Shown one piece after another: positions 24,032 to 33,509 of a stretch of DNA of 64,000 nucleotides; positions within the stretch are counted from its first letter, which is position 1, and each line of letters opens with the position of its first letter. Source of the DNA: Kappaphycus alvarezii (Eukaryota > Rhodophyta > Florideophyceae > Gigartinales > Solieriaceae). Below the pieces are notes generated by a model, which saw only the letters and a list, made by a program, of their open reading frames with translations, ran no database searches and had not been told where the DNA came from. The stretch lies in NCBI GenBank assembly GCA_002205965.3, contig NADL03000009.1:496001-560000 (forward strand). Reading direction: 5' to 3'. The translations under genes and the position numbers were made by a program.

Positions 24032-24323
24032 ATGAGTTTCAAGAACGCCTTCAAGGTACGTGACTCCATTCTCATGTTCTGCTAAAGTTCCACCGTTGTA
24101 GTTACAACCGTGCACCCAGCTCGGTACACAAGAGTACCACATTATTGAACACCCAAGTGCGTACACACAACCTCGCTCGTCACATGCAACTGACTTATGG
24201 AAACGTGCCGCTTTCAATTTGTAGAAAGAGCTCAACCGTAAGGTCTGGGGCCATCCGTATGGCCCAAAGGAGCGTGTCAAGCAGTCGGTATCTCCCAAGC
24301 ATCATCAAGCGCAAGATTATTGA
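24032..24323 (+). CDS. Small two-exon gene, 40 residues, unrecognised
   Basis: Exon 1 (24032-24055) encodes MSFKNAFK and ends at a GTACGT donor. An intron of 169 bp ends TTTGTAG at 24224. Exon 2 (24225-24323) encodes KELNRKVWGHPYGPKERVKQ and ends after HHQAQDY. The join is in frame and the exon-2 protein looks strongly coding (basic, with Trp, Gly and Pro turns), whereas the unspliced frames do not. The size and composition would suit a small organelle or ribosome-associated subunit, but I cannot name it. The ATG follows a C-rich leader and an upstream TACTGTAC motif. A longer second exon or a further intron cannot be excluded. Confidence 0.5.
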
Positions 24324-24844
24324 AAAGGTCCGCAAATGGTAGTTGATCGTACAAGATACTGGACAACTAGGGCCACATCGGTAAAGTTTAGTACGTCTAT
24401 TGGTTTTATAATGAATTTTCGCAAAGTGAGGTTTACTCCTGCATGACAAGGGTGGCTTGGGGGACTGAAATAGGAAAAAAAAGAGGCTGAAAACAATCGA
24501 AAACTTGAGCAGCTGTAAACTGATAACCTGACGAAAACAATATTGCAAAAAGCCAACCAACTCAGGAACCTCTGTTCATACTTCTACGAAACGATAGCTC
24601 TCTTCATACTTTTCCGCCTCCCTATCCAATGCAAAGATAAATACACGCCAACTTGAGTCTAAATGTTCTCAGACCGAGAAACCACCAAGCAGTTGCATAA
24701 ATGTAGTACGCAAGAATCTCCAAAACGATCAATAAAAAGTCAAATCACGAGGCCCTTTTGTCGACGATCGAGAACCTCGAAAATAACGTTTCTCACAGAA
24801 ACCACTGAAAAATGAAAAAACAAAAGGTACCAAAAGAGATCCCC
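24324..24844. other. Intergenic, no gene seen
   Basis: About 520 bp between the small gene and the C-terminus of the minus-strand acidic gene. Only short, featureless frames; no repeats noticed. It should hold both transcription ends. Confidence 0.4.
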
Positions 24845-26690
24845 TCAAAACGGAATCCCATCCACGCTCATACTCCGCACATGAGAAGAATGCGCCACCT
24901 TCTTCGGCCTCTCTTCCTCCTCCTCTTCTTCAACATCTTCGTGCACAATGATCTCTTCATCGTCCGGATCAAATTCTTCCTCTCCGTCATCCTCAAATTC
25001 CAAAATGCCACCCTCTGGAACAGCCTGCAGTTCTTCTCCCCTCGCTCCTCCCTCCGCAAGCCCACATCTACCGTTTTCCACCACTAGCTTCGCTCCCAGA
25101 CCCTTCACATTCACTGTCCCTGCTCCATCACTCGTCTCAATTTCCCGATCCAATTCCCGGTCCACCTTCCGTCTCTGTCATGCGTAGTCATCCTCATCAT
25201 CTAAATGCGTGTTCAAGTGAAGCAACGCATCCGGTGAACTCTTCATCCGCGCATGTCTGGGCTTTATGCGCCCTTGGCCGCCTTGGCCATTTCCTCGTCC
25301 CCTGTCCGCCAGCGCTGACATTTCCGCCACCACCGCCACCTCCTATTCCACTTTCATCACCGTCATCATTGCCTCCACTGGCAGCCATTCTCACCTTTCC
25401 CACATCCTTGTTCTCCCCCCAGCCCCATGACCCTTCTCCGGTTCCTCAAACCTCAACGACCGACTTCTGTGGCATCGTATTCCCTACCCCTCCATTCTCC
25501 TCCATTCCACTGCTCTTTTCCAAACTTCCCAAAACCTTCTCCGACAGTCCCGTAAACGCCCAATTCACCACTTCTTCAACCGCATCAAATGTCTCCTCGA
25601 TTCCTCCCAGAAACCTCTCTTTCAACTCGGTTGGGGGCCCAAATTCCCTCCCTCCAAGCTTTTCAACTGCCCAAAATGCCCTCACCATACCGCGCAGCAA
25701 CTCTCCGACATCCTTCGCCCATACGAACCCGTATTGCTGACAAGACACCAATCCTGCTACTCCTGCACTTGCCGCCACTAAAACGTCTACCTTCTCCACC
25801 GCTACCTCCCGAGGGACCAAACCCAATCCCGCATCATACAGCCGACTTTCCACCTCCCCTCTAGCCGCTTCAAACTGTCTCAACCAAACTGCTGCCCTCT
25901 CCTTCGCAGCCTGAAACACAGTCCCATCTGCCCCTGCGGTAACATCTCTCCAGAACACACCATCCAACCTCTTCTTCCTCTTCGCCACATCTCTATCCAA
26001 ACATTCCTCACCCTTTCCGCAACTCTCGTGAAAACCCTCCCACCATGCCCATCTCCCCCGCCCCTAAACTCCCGTTGCGCAAGTTCCCTACCGGTTTTCA
26101 AAACTCCCAAGATCGCCAACTCCCCTTGCAACCGCCCATCGCCCTTCTCCACCATCCATGGACCTCTCTACAGCCTTTGTGGGATCCGGGCCAGCAGGAC
26201 CACCACTGCCCCCGCTCTGCTTCCCGGTGAGAGTTTTCTGGCCCGGTAAAACGTCTTCATAAGCCCTGACATCCCTTCTCAACTCTTTCAAAACAGTCAA
26301 GACGTTCCGAACAGCATCTGCATGTCCCTCACCCTCCCCCAGCATTTCAACCTCTGCGAAGAGTTGCGTGCCTAGCTGATCATCTCCGTACAGGACCAAA
26401 GCGGCCAACCCCAACATAGCCTTCCTAACTCCAGGTGCTACATGACGACGTAGCAAAACATCAACAACGACGATATCCAAGGCAGAGGATGCATGAAAGA
26501 CCTTTCAAACTCCTTGACCCCGCCCGTTGGTGCGACCGTAGGCTCACGATCAATATGATAAGCCTCCTCCAAATTATTCTTCCAATTTCGTAAGCACAAA
26601 GCCAGAGTGACATCATCTGCACCTTCGACGGCCTTACAAGCGGCGCGATCCAGTTCCGAAATGGCAAGATCGAGGTCTGGGGTGGGATCG
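24845..26690 (-). pseudogene. Unrecognised host gene with an acidic C-terminus, frame-shifted
   Basis: A GC-rich coding signal runs on the minus strand from about 26690. It begins DLDLAISELDRAACKAVEGA, continues VTLALCLRNWKNNLEEAYHI, shifts frame near 26500 and continues VDVLLRRHVAPGVRKAMLGL. It shifts again near 26090, then 26000-25446 reads AAVWLRQFEAARGEVESRLY ... ELLRGMVRAFWAVEKLGG. After a Gly-rich linker, 25165-24845 ends in an acidic tail (FDPDDEEIIVHEDVEEEEEE). The helical, Leu/Val/Ala-rich text suggests an all-helical protein of about 600 residues. No family is recognised. The acidic tail is in another frame and might be a separate gene. Either a pseudogene or a live gene with assembly indels. 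Confidence 0.5.
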
Positions 26691-26698
26691 CGCGGGGT

Positions 26699-27440
26699 TT
26701 ATGAGGGGACGGAACGGGGAGAGTGTGACGGGAGCGATTGGGAATGTGTGGGTGAGGAATGTGAGGGTTGTGAGGGGGAGTTTTCGACGATGAGCGCGCG
26801 AGGGGTGGAATGAGGGGGGGTGGGGGGTGTAGGATCGTGGTCGGAGGAGGTGGTTGTGTGGGATGAGGGACGGGGAGAGGTGGGGGGTGATGGTTGCGAC
26901 GGGAGTTGGGGGAGGGGTGACGATAGGGGAGGGGTGACGAGGGGGACGGGGGGTGGTTCGGGTGTGTGTTTCGGACGGGGACGTGGGGAGGGTTGGGATG
27001 GAAGGGATGGGAGGGGGGGGAGGGGGTGGGGAGGGGTGATGTGGGGGGTGGGGTCCAGAGTAGTAGGGGGTGGAGGAGGGGGGTGAAGGGTTGAGGGCCA
27101 GTGAGGGATTGAGTAGAAGGGGGGGAGGGTACTGGGAATAAGAGTAGGGTGGATATTGAGGGGATGGATGGAAGGTCGGGGCGGGGTTGGGTGGATGAGG
27201 ATGGGGTGTAGACGGGGAAGGGGAGGGGAAGTGCGGATGGTGTGGGTTGAGGGTGAGGGGAATGGGACGGTTGAGCGGGGGAAGGGGAGGTTATTGTTGT
27301 TGGTGTTTGTGTTGAGGATGTGCGTGAGTTGCAGCTGGGGCGTCTGGCTTGACGGATGGAGAGGATGGGGTGGGGTGGGAGTGGGTGCGGACATGGTTGA
27401 GCGGAGGGCGGAGGGAGTTTTGCGAGGAGGGGGGTGAGGG
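26699..27440. repeat. Extreme G-rich (plus) / C-rich (minus) tract
   Basis: Some 740 bp in which the plus strand is dominated by G runs separated by A/T (for example GGGAGGGGGTGGGG). All minus frames are open or nearly so and encode Pro/His/Ser/Thr-rich text. The longest is 231 codons (27394-26699), but a second frame (PYSYSQYPPPLLLNPSLALN) looks equally protein-like. It may be the Pro-rich N-terminal part of the gene at 24845-26690, or a non-coding tract with potential for G-quadruplexes. Confidence 0.7.
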
Positions 27441-28242
27441 GGTGGACGGGGGAGGAAGTGGTTAGATGGCTGTTGTAACCGGGGCGGTCAACCCAGTTTT
27501 GGTTGACAACGGATGTTGGGCGTTGAGACGGCTGATTGTAGGGTTTCGTGTTTATGTAGGCTCGAAATTTTGTTGAATTTTTAACAAAACGTTTATTGCC
27601 GAGTTGACAAATCCAACTTCAATTTGCAAATTTTGCGCATGTCATGCCATATGTTTTCTATTTCTACAGGTAATATTTTACTGTATTTGTTTTATTTTTG
27701 GATTCGGAATAATATAGTGTTACTGTAATGTCCAACATTCCCCTTCTGTCGGACCGTTGATTCACCTTACTGTACTGTACAGTACTGTACTGTACAGTAC
27801 TGTACACTGTCCAGATCAGCATTGTACAGCACTGTATCTGCAGTGTACAGTATGTATTGTATGTTAGTGCATGATACAGTGAACCAAGTTGGGACTCCAC
27901 GATAAAAGCGCAAATCCGCAATGTGCAGCACCATTAACAGTATCCCTATGTGAACCAAGGATCATCGCTCGATTCAAACTTGCCTCCATTCTCCACGCAA
28001 CCGTCAAGTTGGCCAAGCCAGAACCCCTTGATTCTCCCATTGTCAATGTTAATCCCAACACTGCCTCCCATCCCCAATGAGCCAATCCTTTCATCATTCC
28101 ACCAACTCTCCCCGTCCAACCGCTCCCTATTAAACCCCCGCATCCCCCTCCCTCCCCCCCTCCACTCCACATCCACCCTCAACAACACCACCCACCTCTA
28201 CAGTACACCACAGTATCTGTATCTCTATCACCCAACTGAATC
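27441..28242. promoter_or_regulatory. Intergenic region upstream of the BAR-like gene with a dense TACTGTAC cluster
   Basis: No gene is visible. At 27768-27809 the units TACTGTAC and GTACAGTA alternate without interruption, forming nested palindromes, and further copies (TTGTACAGCACTGTA, GTGTACAGTATG) follow to 27860. The cluster sits roughly 430 bp before the ATG at 28243 and about 375 bp before the start of the opposite-strand G/C-rich frame. It could therefore serve a divergent pair. Confidence 0.5.
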
Positions 28243-29049
28243 ATGCTTCATATCCTAAAACGCCACGTAGCCAACGTGTCATCCCCGCTTCGCTTTTCCC
28301 CAAACGCCGAATTTGCCGACCTCCGTCAACGTCTCTCCTCCGTAAAAACCTCTCTCAAATACACCATCGAAACCCTCACCGCCGCCAACCGCCATTGGGT
28401 CGTCCAAATTCAAGACCAACGTCGCTTCTCCGACCGCTTTGCCCACGCCTACCCCACCCCGCACGATGACACCCATACCGTCGCCCTCCAATTCGCATCC
28501 GGCTCTCAAGCCCTTTACGAGAAATTCTCCCACCAAACCTCCCCAGACCTCGCCGTCTACCAACACATCACCCACCAGCTCTCCATCTACCTCAACGAAA
28601 TCCATACCCTGGAAGCCACATACCACGACCTAACCATGGCCCACTCTGAAACCGAACGCTATCAATCCAAACTTGACGCCATGCAACGTTCAAAGCGTCC
28701 CGTCGACCCCACCAAACGCGCCCGCAACGTCCAGAAGCTTCACGCCCATCGCCAACTTTACACACGTCTTCTCGCCGAAACAGTCGCCAATCAGAAACGC
28801 ATCTACGCAAAACATCCCGTCGTGTTTAAAGCCGCACTCACCGCCTATTGGCTCAGTCATGAAAACCATGTCAACATGCTGGTTCGCAGTTTGGAACACA
28901 CCCAACAGTTTGCAAAGGCCGCAGAACCGGAGATGATGCACTTGGATATTGCAAACTGGGCGCCACCGGACACGCCGCCTAGGTTGATGTCGGCAAGTCA
29001 TGCGTCGATTTGCATGCAGAGTCGATGGAGGAGAATGAGTATTGTTTGA
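28243..29049 (+). CDS. BAR-domain-like protein
   Basis: A clean 268-codon frame. The protein is mainly long amphipathic helices, with the layout of a BAR domain. A first helix lies at about 25-85 (DLRQRLSSVKTSLKYTIETL), a short loop, a second at about 100-150 (ISIYLNEIHTLEATYHDLTM-like) and a third from about 165 (LHAHRQLYTRLLAETVANQK) to 245. A basic patch KRPVDPTKRARN sits between helices, as at the K/R-rich tip region. BAR proteins dimerise into a curved shape that senses or bends membranes during endocytosis and trafficking (family knowledge). No SH3 domain follows. Coding-like text in other frames after 29049 hints that the C-terminus may be longer with a frame break. The family call rests on pattern, not on a search. 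Confidence 0.65.
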   Translation: MLHILKRHVANVSSPLRFSPNAEFADLRQRLSSVKTSLKYTIETLTAANRHWVVQIQDQRRFSDRFAHAYPTPHDDTHTVALQFASGSQALYEKFSHQTSPDLAVYQHITHQLSIYLNEIHTLEATYHDLTMAHSETERYQSKLDAMQRSKRPVDPTKRARNVQKLHAHRQLYTRLLAETVANQKRIYAKHPVVFKAALTAYWLSHENHVNMLVRSLEHTQQFAKAAEPEMMHLDIANWAPPDTPPRLMSASHASICMQSRWRRMSIV

Positions 29050-29491
29050 AGAATGACGAGTCGCTTGTGCACCGCCGCTTACTCCGGTGCATGTTACCGT
29101 GGAGAGTCCAAAGATGCAGCAGAGTGATGGACAAGGAGGTGATAAGGCGTACACGTTGCGGAAAGGGGATGCTCACTCGCCTACGCTGTGAGGGATACTT
29201 TGCAGGTCAGCAGCAGCTCGTTGGGGGATTGTGAGCATTGCTTGCAGCCGCAATTGGCGGTTAAGGAGCATCACATGGTCACTTGGCCACGTTTCGCAAC
29301 ATTGACGACGCAGTTGGATATTATGCCGGCGTGTAGTGGATTTGGTTGGAGCCGGTATGATGATTCGACGGTTGAATTTTCAAAGGATGTATCCTTTTGG
29401 CAGCGTTGTAGAGTTGTTTATATGCAACATCAAATTACTCTTGGTTTGGAGTAGCGCCCTTGGTAAAGGACGCTAGATTGTCTCTCTATTG
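29050..29491 (+). other. Possible frame-shifted C-terminal extension of the BAR-like gene
   Basis: Plus-strand frames here look partly coding (VTVESPKMQQSDGQGGDKAY near 29087-29146; an 88-codon frame at 29188-29454), but they are not in the frame of 28243-29049. They may be the rest of that gene after indels, or untranslated sequence. Confidence 0.3.
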
Positions 29492-31830
29492 TTATTTCAC
29501 ATCCCCCGCCACACCCACCTCTGTGTGCGCGGCGGCTTTCTGCTGTCGATTCCAGTACGTGGAGCTTGTATCCACAAGCTTTGTCCATACAGTTCTGTTG
29601 TTACCTATAGGTAGTATCGGATATGCTTCCATCTTTGAGTTGTTTATGCACACATACAACAACTCGTTACCATCGTCAGATTGCACCTCAAATGCAACCA
29701 AACTGCTAGCCCCCGACAACCTCAAACCGCTACTTGTCCTCTTTTGTTTCTGCGAGATCCATCCTCTGTATTCGCGTTGCCGAGTTTCTACTGCCCCGCC
29801 TTGACTGTTCCTTCCCTGGCCTAGCTTTCTCCTTGCTTCTTGACGTGGCTGAAGCTGTAGAACCACGTTTGCGTTCTTTTCCAAACTCGTCAAGCCATTT
29901 GAGCTTCGCAAGGAAATCACTCCCCCGCAGCTGTGTAAACGACCGCCGCAAATTGAGCATCTTTTTTGTAAAGCGAACAATATTCCCATATCAGTGCACT
30001 CTGTACACCAGGCATTTTTGCGGCATACAAGTCCGGATCGTTGTACGGGTTGCTGTTTCCTCTTTTCGTAACCCAAGCATCCCCTTGAAGAATCATAGGA
30101 ATGCCCCTTGATATGGCCAGGTAGAACATAAATTGCGCAGGTGCTGAGCACGACGTGCATTGATTACCCCGTCTTTAGTTTCCCCCTCCGCCCCGCAGTT
30201 GAACGAAATTTCATCGTAACCGTCCGTATTCACCCGCTTGCGATAGCTTACAACGTCCCGCATACAAAAGCCATCATGACAAGACACAAAGTTCACACCA
30301 TGCCCAGCACCGAGAGGCCTTCCCTTCCTCTGTCCGTGCCCATCGCCAAAGAGGTGAGCGCTTCCCCTCAACGCCTTGCAAAATGTCTCGCGGAGGCAGG
30401 CTCCCCTTTCTAAATCTTCGCACAGCGTCCCTCCATTCTACATTCCACTCGCAGAACCTCTCCCCCTTGGAAACCCCGTGCTGACCCTAACAGCATATTC
30501 GGCGATCCCACCTGATCCCCCGCATCCCAACCCTCAACGATAAACTTGACCCCTCTAACAAGGGATCAGCGCATATGTGGCGAATGACCTCTGGATCACT
30601 CAACGTCTTCCCGTCTGGCCACGGCACAACACTCCCGCCGCATCAATCCGAAACCCGTCGATCTGAAATTCACTCACAAACCACCGTAAACTCTCCTTCA
30701 CAAGCTCCAACATCGCTGGGCTGTTCGGCGATAAAGTATTCCCGCACCCGCTCACATTACAATGCTTCCACGTCCCTCCCTCTCCTCCTCCCCCATGTAA
30801 TACTCTTTTTGCACACCCAAAAAATGCAACGGGCACGCACTATTCGCCGAGTGGTTGTACACAACATCCAAGTAACATTCCATACCTCCATATGCAGTGC
30901 CCGCACCAGCCGCTTCAACTCTGTCCCTCCCTCCTACATGCTCCGCATACCGGTTCATCACCGAAAACCACGACATGGGACTATATCCCCACATGTTTCC
31001 CTTCCTTCTTGCGCACCCTCTCCTCAAGTAACTTGCACTCCCCGTTATAAGCGTCAATCTCCATTTCTGCAAACTCAAAAACCGGCATTAGTTGCACTGC
31101 CGTAACGCCCAACCATTTCCAATACGGAACCCTTTCCACTGCCGCCGCAAACGTTCCGCGCAGTCAACGTCCTCACATGTGCCTCATAAATCACCACATC
31201 CTCTACAGACAACCTCGGCGGTCGACTCCCTTGCCATCAAACATTCTAGCCGATACTGGAGCCATCACGCGACATGGACGGAACGGAACTGCCACACCCA
31301 ACGCTTCAAAGCTGGAAATGAATGAAGAAACGCTAATACTCGATCAACTGTGGATATAGAGGCGGGGAGAGATGGAGAGGAAAAGTTCTCCCCTCAACAC
31401 GCATCCACATGTGATTAGAAGGGACTCGAGCCATTTTGCAAAGGGATCAGAGAGGAGAAAGGTAGGCGAGGAGGAAGATGAAGACAGTAGGTAGCGTCAG
31501 GGTGAAGGCCGTGTACCAGGATGTGAACTATTTGGCCGGTGCGGGCGGAGAAGGGAAGATGGAGTAAGGGTTTCGCGTGACTGGGGTTTGGGTGGAGTCG
31601 GAAGGAAGAGGGGGAAAGAGAACGAGGTGAAGAGATGGGTGGGGTGTGTGAACGGCAAAGTTGATGGAAACGAGCGTAGCATCGCTAGGGTCGAAATGAA
31701 AGGATGGACCAAGGGGGTGGCAGTGCCTGACGAAGTGGTTGGTGCGGATGGTGGCTCTGCCTGACAGACATGGTGGTGAGGTAGCAAAGGATGATTTGTG
31801 GGCAAGGACTGCAGACTTGGAAGATGACTT
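29492..31830 (-). pseudogene. Isoamylase-type starch debranching enzyme, frame-shifted over its full length
   Basis: Hydrolyses alpha-1,6 branches of starch-type glucans (glycoside hydrolase family 13). On the minus strand the segments follow isoamylase order. An N-terminal carbohydrate-binding part contains INFAVHTPHPSLHLVLFPPL and SDPFAKWL (about 31720-31410). GKHVGI and YLDVVYNHSANSACPLHF lie near 31030-30840. Next come CNVSGCGNTLSPNSP and VSEFQIDGFRIDAAGVL (about 30770-30630), the latter holding the nucleophile Asp, then VKFIVEGWDAGDQVG (about 30552-30508) with the acid Glu. NFVSCHDGFCMRDVVSY near 30290 has the conserved His-Asp, followed by FNCGAEGETKDGV, SRGIPMILQGD and RGSDFLAKLKWLDEF. 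Length (about 780 codons) fits the family. At least four frame changes break it. All catalytic residues remain, so assembly indels are a serious alternative to loss of function. Confidence 0.82.
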
Positions 31831-33509
31831 TTCGTGTCGTTAAAAGCATTTTTTTGATGATCACGGCCAGTTTTTTGTGCTGAAATCGCCGAGATTAAGC
31901 GACCTCAATCTGAAACATGGAAACCTTGACCTCGAACATTACCCGCAGGGCAACGGATAATCGGAGTTGGGGATCCTGACCGAGTAGTGTAACTCGAATT
32001 TCGTTCCGCAGCGGAGGTTGCTGGTTTTCAAATTTATCTTGCACAGTACTCGAATGTTGCTACGGTTTGCACGTTGTTTGGAGAGCAGCATGGCTTCTGT
32101 GTTGGCAGATCGGTCACCACTGCCTTTTTCATTGCTAGTGCTTCCGTTTCTCTACTGTCGGCACACTAGGTTCTAGGTAGGATAAAAAGGCATGTTGACT
32201 GTAGTCCTCCACGCCAGTTGTAAACCTTCCATTGCAACTCCATTTATCACTTTGAGCAAATATTCGTCTCGTCCACACCTCCTTCCCACGGGAATTACCC
32301 TGTTGAACAAAAATTAAAACCTGCAGGCCCATCTATCTAAATGAACCTTACATGCAACAATACAGGAAACTGGTCTTGTTCACGTAAAAGCACATGCCGG
32401 AGGCCCGCGAGCCGCGTCATGGTAATGTCTGCAGCACTTGTCGTAACCTTTTGAAGCCTTATTTACCTTTCGGCCTATAATTCTTAATATTCCAAATGTA
32501 TGCGACGCTCTGAACGACACAGATTGATTTAGAGCAATTGTCAAACTGTGCACCCTGCTGTCATCCCTGCAACAGATGGCACGGCGCCAAAGGTCGGCAG
32601 TGGACTTTCCCGTATCTCTTCGTTCTCTGTAGAAGCTGTCGATAATGCTGTCGAGTTGACAATAAAGCACAAATAAGGTTAGCTGGTAACATGTAGAAAA
32701 TGGCTGAATGGAGAGTAAGTAAACCACATTTTCAGTTGTTTTCTCGATAATGACATCAGCTCGATGCGTACTGCCACCCATGTAAGCTACACCCCACCTC
32801 ACATGGGTAACGTTGGTTCAACGTTTTCGTCCGTGAGACAGTTGACACAGGCGGATCATCATTCAAGACGCGTGGACGGATTCATGCGAATAGGCATTGC
32901 GTATGTACCATTCTATCCTGGTCGAGTGAAGCAACAAATCTTTCTCGGTAATGTAACTGATTTAAGGTCTATTTGTTAACACCAAAATGGTAAGCTTGTC
33001 GACCAAGGCCGGATCATTCATGTCTCGCCCGAACGAGTGCTGCAGTTCTTCAGAACACGCAGCTTTATGCAAACTTCCCCTTTAATCATATTTCTGGTTC
33101 GCGTCCTTTCTTTTGCAGAGTCAGCCAAACGCACACTGTACTGCGACGCTGTTCTCCAGACGGTCACTGTCGAGTTGGTTATCAAGTACAGAGAGGTAAA
33201 GATCGTAACCTGAGTTTGGGACTGATTGCAGAAGGTAAGTGTACCACGTTTTTCATTACTTTCTCTGCCCTCAGATTATGCTGCGCGCCGCAATAGCCTG
33301 ATGGTCTAAGCGGTAGTTGTTGCGGCAATTGTGGGTCTAGTTGTGGAAGGGGTGCCGCAAGGCGCGACCTCGCCATTTAACCACACTCCACGCACTGTAG
33401 CGCCATAGGGCGCTGCTGGAAGGTGTTGCGGGGACTACAGTAGCTGCTGATTCTAGATATTTTCATTCTGGGTAATTTTATCTGTGTTTTAAGCCGCACA
33501 GCCCCGGCC
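31831..33509. other. No recognised gene between isoamylase and gypsy-1
   Basis: A 140-codon minus frame (32380-32802; contains NVVYLLSIQPFSTCYQLTLF and RVHSLTIALNQSVSFR) is uninterrupted but unlike any family I know. Plausible splice signals occur (TTTTGCAG near 33118, GGTAAGTG near 33236), so a short spliced gene on the plus strand is possible. Nothing firm. Confidence 0.3.

Noticed and set aside
25180..25740. Plus-strand 186-codon Pro/Ser-rich frame
   Set aside because: Antisense shadow of the minus-strand gene at 24845-26690, whose helical text is more protein-like.
26820..27437. Plus-strand Gly/Arg/Val-rich open frames
   Set aside because: They are the complement of the C-rich tract. 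Open frames arise from the base composition, and no motif supports coding.
27768..27860. Short repeated words that might suggest a CRISPR array
   Set aside because: The units are overlapping palindromes without unique spacers, and the genome is eukaryotic.
32380..32802. 140-codon minus-strand frame as a confident gene
   Set aside because: Uninterrupted, but no motif, neighbour or promoter signal supports it; kept only as a note in the intergenic entry.
33288..33372. tRNA-like stretch (GCCTGATGGTCTAAGC...)
   Set aside because: There is a passable A-box-like segment, but no good B box (GGTTCGANTCC) and no cloverleaf with paired acceptor ends that I could draw.
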